A DNA stretch of 64,000 bases from Mytilus galloprovincialis (taxonomy: Eukaryota; Mollusca; Bivalvia; Mytilida; Mytilidae). Where the stretch lies: NCBI RefSeq assembly GCF_965363235.1, contig NC_134849.1, forward strand, positions 12,302,863-12,366,862, given 5' to 3'. The translations under genes were made by a program, and so were the position numbers. Under the pieces are notes generated by a model. That model ran no database searches. It had not been told where the DNA came from and saw only the letters and a program-made list of their open reading frames with translations. This document shows, piece by piece, positions 22,906-35,388 of the stretch. The first letter of the stretch is position 1, and every line of letters begins with the position of its first letter.

Positions 22906-24916
22906 GAACTGTAAAAATCAGTTGAAAAAGGCTTAACTCATCAGATGAACAAAAATACAAGTGGAAGCCAGTCAGATATTTCCAAGGCTCTAGGAACATC
23001 CTGATAGTTTGTCGTGTGTTATTTCTGAATACTTGTATGAGAATATGGTATGATAATAATAAATTCTTTATTTAACAAAAGTAACTCATTTAGCATACAT
23101 TTAAATGAACAATACATAAAACAATAAATGCATATAACTCAATAATCAATAATCGACAGTGACGTCATTACAAATGTATATGCACTAGTATGAAAAAGTC
23201 TGTATAACATAATAATGTCCTAATAAAAAAGAAGTGTGTTTACTCATTTTTGTGTTACCGCCCTCATTTATTAGTTTTGATTTTGTTCAACGTAATCTGT
23301 ACGATATTTTATGTTTGAAGTTAGATTGAAAACAAACCGGACATATATATATAATATAGTTAATTACTATTAATTAGTATTGCAATGTGCATTGTGTTTA
23401 AATGTAATATCAGTATTTAGTTCTATTTAATTTTAAATCAATCCTATTTCTATCTTATTTTTGAGACATAGTTTTTCAAATGTGACGTCACTGTTGCTGT
23501 TTCAGAAATTCAAATGTCTGTGTGACGAAATTTTTGTGCCTTTTCACCACTTCGTATGTGACGTCCTTTTTTGACGTTTAAATTCAAAAATTTTTTTTAC
23601 TCATCGGTGACCTATATTTTTTCATTAGTGTTTTCAAACAAGCTGTACATATTTAAATAAATATAAGATTTAAGCAATTTCTGTAATTTAGTTCTTTTTT
23701 TATTTCGATATTACCAATATTTCTCCTATTTGTTCATCAGATTAAAAGGACATTAACAAAAATGTATGCTTCTTTCGGAGGCAGATTTTGAGCTAAAATG
23801 AAAGGTGACCCCATATTTTGATTTTATATTTCTATTAGGTATAAGATAAAATCTAATCATAGAAAAAAAAGTTGGTTCAGACCTTAAGTTCCTAGTATAG
23901 AATGACATGAAAAATGAAAATGAATAACTTATCTATACAGATTCTTTTGGACAATTATTTCCTGTCAATATTGATACTTTTCGCATTTGAATATGAATAT
24001 GTATTATTCAAACAAATAACAAAAATTGCTTGATTTAAAATTAAATATGCATAAGTGTAATCTGTTCCAAAACATGGTACAACTAAAACACATTCATGTG
24101 AATATTGACTTAAAACACAGCTATGAAGACGAAACACGCGTCTGGCGTACTAAATTATAATTCTGGTACCTTTGATAACTATAATAAGCAATTACACTTA
24201 ACTAGATTTATCTGAATCAAAACGCATATTCTCAACATTGTTTTTTTAGTTATTGTTTTTGCAAACTTTTTACATGAAGCTAAAAGAGGGACGAAAAATA
24301 CCAGAGATATATTCAACTACCTAACAAATAACGCGAAATGGTTACGCGTAAATGAAGTTAACTGTTATTTATTAATTTAGACTAGGATAAATGATTAAGA
24401 TAACATAATTTACTATTTTCTTTTTAACGTTTCCATATATTTCATATCAAATTATATTTCATGTTATTTTCAGCAGTTTTTATTGGTTGACAAAACTAGA
24501 GAGGACCATCGTCAATCGACAGTAAAACACCCAATTCATTGGCAAAATGTTTTAAGTGTAAGCAATAAGCATTTAATTTTCACTTACAAGACATTCGATC
24601 GCAACAAGTATATATGTTAAAAAGCATTTGCACAACAGATGAATTTATAACAAAACATACAAAACATATGTTATCATTTATTAGCGTTAAACATCAATTA
24701 AAATGACTTGTAGAGCACTGAATTTGAACATGCACGAACTGCGTTTTCTTCAATACACAAGAATATCATCTGAATAACTAAATCTGAAAAACAAATAAAA
24801 TTGCGATTACAATGTACGGTTACTGTACATGCTGTACTACAAACGAACATCTTGATAACATTAGATATAATAAAAATTCATGTGTCATATTTGAAATATA
24901 TATATATATATATATA
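22906..24916. other. Intergenic, AT-rich; short ACGCCAGACGCG piece at 24122-24155
   Basis: No gene is supported. At 24479-24558 an open segment lies between a TTTTCAG and a GTAAGC and could be an exon, but nothing around it matches in phase. Confidence 0.4.
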
Positions 24917-25160
24917 CAACTCGTCTAAACATCAACCCAACAATGTTAGATCTGTAAATTTGCTTTCGCAAATTTTTAGTTCTTCCCTCGCCGGGATTCG
25001 AACCCATGCTACTGTGATATCGTGACACCAAATCGCCTGCACTGCAGCCGTCCCGCTAGACCACACGACCACCTGGGCTCTCAAAAAAAGAGCTTTCGGT
25101 GGGCATGTGTTACCTTTCCACGTCAGTTTTAATCTAGCGGCGTACTACAGTACATGATAT
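24917..25160 (-). mobile_element. tRNA-derived SINE, family 1
   Basis: On the minus strand GGTGGTCGTGTGGTCTAGCG (A-box region) is followed about 60 bases later by GGGTTCGAATCCCGGCG (B box), as in a tRNA head, then 'gagggaagaac', a GCGAAAGC-type stem ('tttgcgaaagcaaa') and the tail 'gttgatgtttagacgagttg'. The 3' end runs into a (TA)n tract at 24895-24916. The body upstream of the head (25084-25160, 'gagctttcggtgggc') also belongs to the repeat as I know it from mussels. It is not a working tRNA gene: the cloverleaf arms do not pair. Confidence 0.75.
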
Positions 25161-25249
25161 ATAAGGCATGAAGATGTTATTGTTACAGATCAGCTAAATT
25201 ATCTATAGTAAAGGATCCTACAAATTAATGTAAGATACAGTCACAGAAA

Positions 25250-25456
25250 ATAATTATATTCATAAGTACGTCTGAGTCAGTGACAACCCTACAACAGATG
25301 TATCCATCGGATCGCCATCAATGATGGTGATACATGGCTGTGTACATAATGTATATACAACTCGTCTTAACATCAACCCAACAATGTTAGATCTGTAAAT
25401 TTGCTTTCGCAAATTTTTGGTTCTTCCCTCGCCGGGATTATATATATATATATATG
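25250..25456 (-). mobile_element. Partial copy of SINE family 1
   Basis: 25350-25437 repeats the tail of the copy above almost base for base, from the 'acaactcgtct' end into the B-box edge 'cgccgggatt', where a (TA)n run cuts it off. 25250-25349 holds the neighbouring part of the same repeat ('gatggtgatacatggctgtg'). Confidence 0.7.
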
Positions 25457-25458
25457 TA

Positions 25459-26924
25459 AGACTCAGATCGACGTCCGGTCTCTAATTGACGTCCGTTCCT
25501 TAAATCGACGTCCAAATTTAACGTCATAATAAAATACAATCAAATCGACAGGCACTTTTATGCTTAGTATCTTATCGACGTACAATTTTGGCTCCTCTTA
25601 TCGTCGTCTAACTATTGGCTTCTCTTATCGACGGCCAATGTTTAGCTTCTCAAATCTTCATCCCTGTTTGACACATAATATGACTAAAATAGCTGACACC
25701 TTAAGACTTTCAAATGTGTGACAAATAAAATCTATCTAAAACAAAATAAAATTGTTGAACGGGAATGTGATTTTTTTATAATTTGATCATTCGGAGGACT
25801 GTCAAGTGGGGCTCCGACATTTGAAAAATATTCAAGTTGCTAAATGGATTTTTGATGAACTCCAATGTTACTATATTTAAACGTTTCTACTTATATGTTT
25901 GGTATCTAAACATTCCATATATAGATTCGAAACAATCAATTTATAAAAAAAAAACGATATATGATTCCCAACGTTTTTCTTAGAATGCTAGAGCACCGAT
26001 TAAATTGATCAAACTGTAACACTACAGCGATAAAAAATGTAGAAAAAGATTAAAAACCCAATCATTGCTACCAGAAAAAATTCACTTGTACCTTTTTTAT
26101 TGTCAGTATAACCTGTCTGAAAGTTATAAAGCCAGTGTCCTTTTAAATATCCAAATACACTTATCTCAATGCATGTATTATTAAATGTTCAAACGCTTGC
26201 GAGTTTATTTTACAATCACTTAGGCCTATGCTGTACAATCGCTTGGCCAACGTCAAAGCTTTTGATAAATACGAACTGAAAGGTCGTTTAGAAATTATCT
26301 AAGTTCATTTGTTTGACTCTAAATTTAATGATTAGAAAAAAAATAAATAAACACTTGCTTATCATTAATATTTTCGATTGCGGGTTAAGTTTTATGACAC
26401 AAAATATATTGAAATCATTTTTAATCACAATAGAAAGAAGGAAAAGCTGCTTTTCAAATGGTAAAAAAATCATTAGGAATTGTGTATCAGACTGTATTCC
26501 ACAAATCTAAGATAAAGATGAAGCCCATAAAGATATAGGCAAAAAGTGATTTGCTACTTTAATTGAACAATACACTTTTCGTGAACATGTGAACACTTAT
26601 GACACCAAAGTAGGAAATGTTTACTGCTATCTACTCTGTCACATATAAATGTATATTTTTTTTTTATATTCCGTGACCTTTCTATCAAATATATGTTCAT
26701 AAAAACTACTGTAATCTAATGCAACATACTGTATGGCATGAGTTTTTTGTTTCGATTAGAGAAGACTACAATCAATTGGACGTCCCTTTGGTCATTTATG
26801 GCTTAAGGTTGGACGTCGATTAGGGAACTGAAATATTGGACGTCGATTTGAGAATGTGACGTCAGATTTGGACGTCGATTTGAGGAACGGACATCGATTA
26901 GAGGTCGGACGACGATCTGAGTCT
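25459..26924. mobile_element. Word-ended inverted-repeat element W3 (ATCGACGTCC)
   Basis: The left end, AGACTCAGATCGACGTCCGG at 25459, matches the inverted right end, AGACTCAGATCGTCGTCCG, at 26924. Beyond this, 25459-25655 and 26772-26924 each hold seven to eight copies of the word ATCGACGTCC (or its complement GGACGTCGAT), about 18-20 bp apart at the very ends and wider inside. The interior of about 1.1 kb is AT-rich and has no convincing gene. It lies against a (TA)n tract on the left. Confidence 0.75.
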
Positions 26925-26934
26925 ATAGATTTAG

Positions 26935-27160
26935 GGAGATGAGGTGTGAGTGCCAATGAGACAACTCTTTATCCAAATAACAATTTTTAAAAGTAAACCA
27001 TTATAGGTCAATGTACATCCTTCAAGACAGAATATTGACTCACACTGAACAATTATCTATAAAGGGCCCAAAATTGCTGTTGTACAACCATTCAAACGGG
27101 AAAACCAACGGTCTAAAATACATAAAAAAAGCGAGAAACATATATATGTATATTCTTGAT
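26935..27160 (+). repeat. Dispersed mussel repeat ('gagtgccaatgagacaactc' family)
   Basis: Close copy: 'tgagtgccaatgagacaact', 'aaagtaaaccattataggtc', 'caaacgggaaaaccaacgg'. It directly follows W3. Confidence 0.75.
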
Positions 27161-29139
27161 GAAAAACAATAATTTTTAGTCGAGTTCAAAATTAACGATC
27201 TATTGCTGTCATCAATTTTTGCTCATTTCAACGTTTCTTTTTGTATTATCTAAATCACAATTATATTATATTGACCTTGCACGCTTCATTCCCGTATGTT
27301 TTCCCGATGGTTGGTGCCTTCCTTTAGCTTTACACCAATCTAATTTATTAGAAAATGTGCACATGTTAAAGACTGTATATACCCATTGGACAAAGTATTA
27401 CCTTAACTTTCACAATTCAAATATTTCATTGTTATACATGTAGTTCTTATGCAGATATCTAAACTGAACGCAAGAAATTGTTTTGTTAAAAATCAGTTAT
27501 ACATTAAGAATTCGTATATTGTATTGATTGCAAAAAAAAAATCGTATGTGATAAGTACTGGTCTACTTTTTTCGAAGTATGACGATCATTATCGAAAACG
27601 CACACACAGTTGATCATTTTATTTGCTACTTTGCTATTTGTTTTAATAAATATTGAGTGATATGCAATTAGAAACACATACGTATTGTTTAAACTGTGAA
27701 TATTTATTTTAAATTGCACACTATCTGAATCATCTGAAGTATATCTTTTTAAAGAGAAATTACAAAAATACCGTCTATATTTAGGAATAATTCCTTAAAT
27801 AAAATATAAAAAAGACCTTCGAAAAGGAAAACAAATAGTCTATATTTTTGTTCTTGATTAAGATCTTTTGTCCATGATTTGTCGAGGAACAAGTCGTGTC
27901 TGTCTTCTATATATGATATTTTAGCTATAAAGGATGTTAATACTGGAGGCATGCCATGACTAATCAAAGGAGTAAAATTGTAATTTCTTTATCTTGGACT
28001 AATTTGATGTTGCCAAATATTGCTCGATACTTATGAGGTCAACATTTACAAATTTAGCTGTGAAATAACAGCAGTGACATTGACCATTTTAGAAATCTTG
28101 ATTTGAAGTTTTTACATTAGAATCGGTACAAATGATCTCTAGAGTTTTTTTTCTTCTTAAGATATTAACATTAACACGTTGCTCTTCCAAAATGTTATTT
28201 TTGCGTCTTTGATAGAATGTTATGAATTTATACGATTCTTAAAGATTAACTAGACAATTTCCTTTCGTGAGTATATAAGCACATCGCAATGTTCTTTCAT
28301 GTAATTTTAAAAAAATGGTGCAATATAAGTAAAGAACGGTTAAATTAGCAGGTCGGAGATTATCTTTGTTCATAGAAACACGAAATACTTGAAACGTTGA
28401 AAAAGTGGGGAATGTTGAGCGTTTAAGTTATGAAAATATCCTGACATCTATCTAGTAACTATTTAATCACTCTATCTGACAAACTTATATGATTTGTTGA
28501 GCATCAATTGGTTTACAAACTTAAGTATTTAAAGAAATTAAAACGTTTTACGCCATTCAAGTTTTAATTGCTTTGAGTAAAGATAGAAATAATGAAATAG
28601 TTTTATTTTGAAACTACGAAGGCTGCGTGATGATTATAATCACAATAGTGTAGATTGCTGAACTATATACAAAGAAAGTTTCCTTGAAATATTCAAAATA
28701 ATATTTCATATTTATTGTTTTGGGCATTCGGGAGAACATGATCCAAAATAAATGTTGTATTTTGTTTTTATGAAATAAAATCAAACGATTAATGGGTTTA
28801 ATGAACAAAAAACATCTGTATTTGTTTAAAATACTTAAGAAATATACATAACTTATCCGATACAAAATATAACATGTATAATATGGCGTCTTTCAAGTCA
28901 TTAAAACCGAACTCAGGAAATGTTATTCTTAAAATTTACATTATAAACTCTAGACATAATCATACATAACTATCAATTAATTACCCCTTTTAAGTTTAAA
29001 TTCCTATACTTCCATTACCTACTTGTATTAATTATATATCCATCTTGAATTTCAATATCGAACATGTCTCAGAAATTTGCATCTGTTAAACTAAACAATA
29101 ATTACCGGTGTGTTATTCCTGTCTTTTGGTCAAAGGGTA
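27161..29139. other. AT-rich intergenic stretch downstream of gene 3
   Basis: Only short frames of low complexity. No repeat family or RNA gene is recognised. Confidence 0.45.
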
Positions 29140-32100
29140 TCATTTCTGTTTACTATTTGATGTTTGTCCTCTTTTTGTACATTTCTTATAGATTTTGTAT
29201 ACTACGCATATGATGATCAATACACCAAGGGTAGTCCCTATTGCAAGTCCTATCATTATCACAAGATGGTTCCTGAAACAAAACAAAGTATCGGATAAAA
29301 AAATTCTCCATCATCAACATCATTCACACTTAGGACAATGTATACATTTTATGCAGCAAAACTTAACACATATCCTTTTTATATAAGTAAACAATCATAA
29401 CAACCAATCAAAGTTAATTTAAATGTACTTTAATGCATTGCTACTATCAGTCTATTGTGCACGAACCTTGATTGCTGCTGCTTATGGATTTAAGATATAT
29501 GTCTTTAAAATCCGACAGTAATATCCAATATGACGGACATCGAAAGATCAATTTTTACCTTACTATTCATTTTTTTTCAAAATGTACTGGTCATTTAACT
29601 TTTGGCTTTAAGTTATCATAAAACCACTTGATTACTATTACGTTTAAAATGTTTATAGAAAATGTTAACACTTCCGGTAAAAAGCAATATGGCGTAAGTT
29701 TCCAAGATTAGTACTCAATTGGTATCCTCGATGTAGAGTTGGATGTACCGTTAAAAAAATAAAGTAATTAAACTACCAAAACTCCCTTAAAAGAACTGAT
29801 ATATGGCTGCAATTAGGTCTATTCACAATTACCATCACAAGAACATAAAGCAGTGGAGACTCGATTTTCAACATTAACAACGACAGTGGCATATTTCTTA
29901 AATCCTTAATGTACAACCTGCTGACAAGACAAAGAGGCATCTTAAAGTGCTGTCCAGAAAGGTTCACATTGATCATCGTTGTCCCTACGCTTTCTATTAG
30001 CGCCTATACTAGACTAGGTAGCAAAGAAACAAAGCGTGTTCCCCATACACGTCCAGCAGTGGAATATTGCACTTTTTACATGCTGGAAAAGTATAGACTC
30101 GTCGGCATATCATCAACTAGTCTTCCCTTTTGTACATCAATTGTTTTGCTTCTGATGACTTTGTTATACTGTACATAAAAACCACGCATTGTTCTATCAA
30201 AGTCATTATAAAATTCATACCTGGTGATGTAGGCTGATCAATCACCATTTTGAATACTACAATAACATCGTCAGATACCAGCCAGTATCCCACGCAGTCA
30301 ATGTCCTTTTCCAGCAAGTCAATTTCCTTTTCCAGCAAACGAAAATACATGTACCATTTCACAACCGGTAAAGGCATGGAAAACATGAAGTGTGTGTGTG
30401 ATCGCGCAATGCCTAGTACATTTGCAAGGTCGTGGATAGATATATATCTACAGTTTTTTTTTCCATTTCCAAACGCATGCGTTTATACGAATCTCACGGA
30501 ATAGTGAAACAACAGTGACATCAACATCAGTATCGACTAATTATGACTTGTCCTTGTTTCACTGCATCATACACAAGCGCCTAGATTCTACTGTCAGCCT
30601 TTTCATGTGAACATGGTGAATAACTTACAAATGTAAAACATCATCACGTGGTGAATAACTTAGAATATCCTGAGAATTTGCTGCTACAGCTACCTTTTCT
30701 TCAAATTTTTGTTGAGCAAGCTGCCGTGAAAGAAACCTTTAATGTTTTTTTTTTCTAACTGTCGTCTTCTCTTAAATTTTTTTTCCAATTTTGAGGAACT
30801 TATTTTGACCCTGCCGTGTCTGGGTATTTTCTTTCTAATCTTGATGTCTGTTGTAACTTTCAAACTAGTGTCTGTGTGCATATCCAAACGTCTTTCTGAT
30901 TACAGTTGCCGGATGATTCCTAATGTAAGAATACAAATTTAACTCACTTTTCAAAGGTAAGAGATGTTGATGGTTCGATTGCTGCTTTGTCATTAATTAA
31001 AACATCCACCTCAGGAACATCATCTGTCGTTGTTGTACAGTAACTAGTATTTAGAAGATCAGATTTGGTCCCGAGACGTATATTTTTATACCGGATTGCT
31101 GAATATTATATAAAAAAACTCACAAAAGAAAGGTTTGTGCCAAATTTGATGCAGTTATATTGAGTGGTACGCTTATTCATATACTTTTTGTTGAAATTGA
31201 CTTGAACAGGATAAGATGTCCGCCATTTCACATTTAACCGTAAGTGAGACATTTTTTCAAATGCCTACCTATCTGAATTAAAAGTAATGCTTTAGGTAGA
31301 TTTATGCTAAATTTCATACTTGTAGCAGGTAATGCACAACTTTTCTGAAATATGCTGGTAGTCGCTGAACTATTACACGCGCAGTATATATTTTGCATTT
31401 CAAATTATTATAAATTAAACAGTACATTTAATATTTACAGTTAAGAACAAGACATGCAATTAAAAACCAATTCTTCAGAGAACAATTGAAGGTCTTTCCA
31501 CCTCGATAATAAGAAAGAAATAAAAAAAAACGATGTCAGAAAATGTCACTGTGTTGATGTGATGTGGTAAATCAAACTGATATAAAAATAATAAGATTAA
31601 TAGGTTTATGCAGAAGACTTAATTGTTTTTTAATGACCCAGAAAGAAATTTTAGCAAAAGTCAAAATCTAGAACGTCAAATTGACCTTTGACCTTGACCT
31701 CAATTTTTAGGTCATAGGTCCGTGATCCGAAATCAAAATATCTCAGGTCAATCACTTGTATGGTTGTGGATAAAATATTAATTTTAAATACAAAAGGGTC
31801 GAAAACTCCCATAAGGGTTAACCAAACCTCTTCGACTTAGAAAGGTTTAAGTTGAGCCTTATTGTAAACAGTTATTTGGCAAACACATCATATCATTAAC
31901 TGTAACAGTTTCTTATGAATAAAGATAAAAAACAAAATTCAAATTTTTTAACATGATCTTGACCTTTGACCTTAAACTCAATGTTCTTCAAATGGACCAA
32001 GGACTTCATATCAAAAGACTGTATGCCTCTATGACTTATAACATATGAATTTATCTAACATATCGCCTATCTTAAATTTTCAAAGGGAAATAACTCCCAT

Positions 32101-34855
32101 AAGATGTCTTCCGATCACTCCAGTCAAAATTAACCAAATCATTCTTAACAGTTTGTTAAAATCTTTTACAGTTTAGAGATATAGCCATAACAAGAAAAAG
32201 AGGACGTGGGGAGATAACTCCTATAAGAATAAGTATTCGGTCACACAGGGGGGGGGGGGGGGTTTGAAATCCCCATTACTTTACAACATCATTGGCCAAA
32301 GATCGATTCGATATGTTGGAAGACAAAAAAGCATCTCAGACGGCAGAAGAAGAAAAAAAAAATAATCAGAGGAAAAACAAAAGGTCTTTCCACGAAAAGT
32401 GGAAAGTGGAAAGACCTAATTACAGATACGCACTTAATTTCCCTATGAATTTCGCATTTTTATGAATGTGTCCTAAAAGGAGTCAACTATTATCAATCAG
32501 GCAAGATAATTTCTCAATACTTCTAGCGCTTGATAAAAAAAATATCATAATGAAAATATAAATTTATAGTGTGAATTGAAAAATTAAAACATGTGGTATG
32601 ATGAGATTAAATGCAGAGATGTTTACATCAATATAATAACGCATGGTCTTCAACTATGAGAAAACATAAAACACAGAGTAAGCTGTTAGAATAAAGGCAT
32701 AGAAATGACCTATACACACATTTCAAGCGAGAAAACGTCTGATGTATGTATTAAACAATAAACGGAAAACAAATATAATATTCAACAGCAAACGAAAACA
32801 ACTAAATTAAAGACTCCTTATTTGGACACAAAAGGAATGTGGTTTACTTGTTTTAAAGTCGTAGCCGATTCAGTAACAGTACAAAATAAGAACAGACTGT
32901 ACCTTAGGTCTAACACAAAGAAATCATGTAAAATAAGGTTAACATCATATCAAACAGTATTATATAAACTAACAAGGATTGGAACCAAGTTTGGTTTAAT
33001 TTGGCCCAGTATTTGAATTTAAAGCAAGTCATCAAATTGTAATCTTACAATAGTCACTACAGACCCCTTATCATTACATAAATTAGTTTTCAAGTTGCGA
33101 CTATTTGAAATTTTTGTTTTTATCTTTTTTCACATAGACTTCAATAATAAACCTCTTTATTCTATTTTAGCAAAAGCGGCTATCTTGGTTGATGGGCGGG
33201 ATCTTCGCAAACAGTTGTATACTAGATATCCTAAGAACGATTAAGGCCCAGTCAACCAGCTGATTCGTCTGAAAATCACAGATGAACATTGCTATCCCAG
33301 TCAGATTTGCTTTAAATGCATTAGTTATAGAGTTAAAAGTCAAATACTGCATTTTATCCCCATGATCTATTTTTAACCATCTAGAATATATTTGTTTATG
33401 GATGGGGTCATCGGATACGTTTTGTTTTAACAAAGATACACGTAGGATAATTTGGGCTAAGTGCGGTTTCACATTACTATAAGACGTGTCACGGTACTTT
33501 TCTATCCCAAATTCATGTATGTGGTTTTGATGTTATATTTGTTATTCTCATCGGATTTTGTTTGTTACCCCGATTTTGATTTTTTTTTGTCCATAGATTT
33601 AGGAGTTTTGAACAGCGGTATACTACTGTTGCCTTCATTTAGTTATACCCAGCAGTTTCAGAGAAGAAGATTTTTTAAAAAGATAACAAAAATTGAGGAA
33701 CAATTGTGAAATTTTAACTCAAAAAGGGAAATAACTCCTTGTGGGTTTAACTGACAATTTTGGTTACGTTGACTAATTTGTAGATCGTACTTAGCTGAAC
33801 AAATAAGTTATAACATTTTATCTCTATCTTTTCATGATTTTATGATATTCAAAATATTAACCCTAAACTGCAAAATGGACCTAGTATTACAAATTCAGGG
33901 GCACCACTAGAACAACGGTTTGTCTGATGCGTCTGAAATTGTCAGGGCTGATAGATCTCGCTCTAATCACCGATTGTACTCATATAAAATACGCTCTAAA
34001 TACGTCATTTATGAGTGAAAAGTATAATAAGTGAAAGCCAAAAAAGGCATCCACATTGTAGAACCGTGAACGATCGTATGTGTATAACAATAGCACGTAG
34101 TTTGATTATTGTTTAGAAAATGAATAATTCATACCGATAAAACATTATTCTGATGAGATATAATAACAGTGTTGAATAAGTTGCTTTTTGGACTAAATTT
34201 ATTCAAAAGATGGATAAAGTTATCGATATTATATCTTAAATTAGTGTCCGGGCTAAAAAAACATCGTAAAAATTATGATGTGTTATTCTATTTGTAATAA
34301 ATCTTAAACAAGTACAGCTAAACTCCATAACAAAGTATTTTTCTCTTTAGAAGAATTCAACATGTTCGAATTTTTACTCATCAATTAACTTGTAATAAAT
34401 AAATTGAGTGACTTAAAACTCAGATTGTAAAGGGAAGACAAAACAAAATGAGCATCTTCATCCAAAAAAGAATAGAAAATACAAAACAATACGGAACGAT
34501 TTTTTTCTTCTTCTCCTTACTTTCTTTGTTTGATTTTTCTGTCTAAAACGGAAATATCTTAATTTATTCAAAGTAAGGTATTTTGGGTAAATTTCGGCAG
34601 ATTAGTTCTATCTTTTTTTAGTTTTAACGAAACAAGATGGTGGCAGGAATTGATTACATCATTTAAATGCAGTTTAAACGAGTTTTTACTGAGTGTGGCG
34701 GTAATCTTTGATTCAAAGAGATCAATTACAGCTTTGAACCTCTCTTCACACCATCAATAAGTATCAATAGCATACTTACGTATCTATATCTATACAGGTA
34801 TTTGTCTTTTTACCTCCAGGATAGGTATCATAACAATATTTACCTTCAGCTGAAA
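29140..34855 (-). CDS. Small single-pass membrane protein, gene 3 (two of three exons certain)
   Basis: Exon 2 (34780-34855) reads F-SAEGKYCYDTYPGGKK-TNTCIDIDT, entered in phase 1 after TTCTTATAG and left in phase 2 at GTAAGT. The terminal exon (29140-29272) follows TTTGTTTCAG, also phase 2, and reads NHLVIMIGLAIGTTLGVLII, then ICVVYKIYKK and a polar basic tail ending KQK and TGA. The Cys-x12-Cys pair and TYPGG match genes 1 and 2, as do both phases. The signal-peptide exon is not found close by; a phase-1 candidate of the right kind lies far upstream at 46419-46479. The 5.5-kb intron holds the orphan module exons, whose phases do not allow direct splicing to either exon. The function is unknown. 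Confidence 0.55.
30221..31098 (-). CDS. Orphan extracellular-type module, two exons, phase 1 to 1
   Basis: Exon a (30948-31098) follows ATAATATTCAG and ends at GTGAGT; exon b (30221-30447) follows AAAAACTGTAG and ends at GTATGA. Joined, they read about 126 residues without a stop: KNIRLGTKSDLLNTSYC..., VDVLINDKAAIEPSTSLTF, SIHDLANVLGIARSHTHF, VVKWYMYF..., DCVGYWLVSDDVIVVFKMVI, ending DQPTSPG. Two cysteines, an N-glycosylation site (NTS) and alternating beta-strand-like segments suggest a small secreted beta-sandwich. Equal phase-1 borders are typical of shuffled extracellular domains. I cannot name the fold; Ig or FN3 are guesses. It sits within the intron of gene 3 on the same strand but does not fit its phases, so either linking exons are unseen or it is a separate, perhaps partial, gene. 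Confidence 0.45.
31489..32417. mobile_element. Inverted-repeat element with AGGTCTTTCCAC ends
   Basis: AGGTCTTTCCAC at 31490-31501 is exactly inverted at 32406-32417. The right end is itself a hairpin (AGGTCTTTCCAC again at 32382-32393). The interior has no gene; it includes a G14 run near 32249. It looks like a non-autonomous DNA element of a kind common in bivalves. No target duplication is clear. Confidence 0.55.
32605..32990 (+). repeat. Dispersed mussel repeat ('gagtgccaatgagacaactc' family), worn copy
   Basis: Retains 'caagcgagaaaacg', 'aataaacggaaaacaaat' and 'gactcctta' in the order of the copy at 22545. The 64-codon frame inside it is not a gene. Confidence 0.5.
33460..33645 (+). 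repeat. Dispersed mussel repeat, part copy
   Basis: 'tcatcggattttgtttgttaccccg' and 'aacagcggtatactactgtt' recur inverted at 38440-38600. Non-coding. Confidence 0.55.
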
Positions 34856-35388
34856 CTATAAGAAAAAAGTCAATTTTTTAGATGAAAGAATATCTATCGG
34901 TAACAGCTAGTTCAGCATATTCTTATCTTTGTAAAGGTAAAACAAAAAGTACAATAACAAACCCTGAACTCAAAAATTCAATATGGAAAATTCCTAAATA
35001 AATACAAAACCAAGAGCTCAAACACATCAAACGAATGCAATTAGGTTATGCATGTGAAATATAATTGATACTTAATTTTTTCGTAAATCTTCAACATTTA
35101 AAAGTCTATATATATATCATGTATATGTAGAACTCAAATCTATGGTGGCTTCCAAATCTATTGCTGATTCCTAATCTATGACAAATGTGACGTCATGCCA
35201 TCCCAAATGTACGGCAAATTATTTTCAATCCTAATCTATGGCAAGTTTTGTAATTTTTAAATCTATAGCGAATTTTTGGTTGTTTCCAAACCTATGGCAA
35301 ATATCGTGCAAATAGAAAACAATGCAGTACATGTACGACCATTGACCTGTCTTAAACAAGTGGACTTCTCGTGTCTCGTTTTGAGTAA

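Noticed and set aside
24479-24560. Further exon after gene 2
   Set aside because: Open between TTTTCAG and GTAAGC, but gene 2 already ends with a stop at 22342 and no partner exon is seen.
24983-25075. tRNA gene
   Set aside because: A and B boxes are present, but anticodon and acceptor arms do not pair and the sequence continues into a SINE body.
30016-30110. Exon or zinc-knuckle gene (VYTFPACKKCNIPLLDVYGEHA)
   Set aside because: Resembles a short LINE C-terminal knuckle, has a stop soon after, and fits no neighbouring splice phase.
29272-31098. Direct splicing of the orphan module to the gene 3 terminal exon
   Set aside because: The module ends in phase 1 and the terminal exon needs phase 2; the forced join meets a stop after four codons.
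33167-33472. 101-codon frame as a gene
   Set aside because: A faint likeness to the orphan module only; no convincing donor or phase match.
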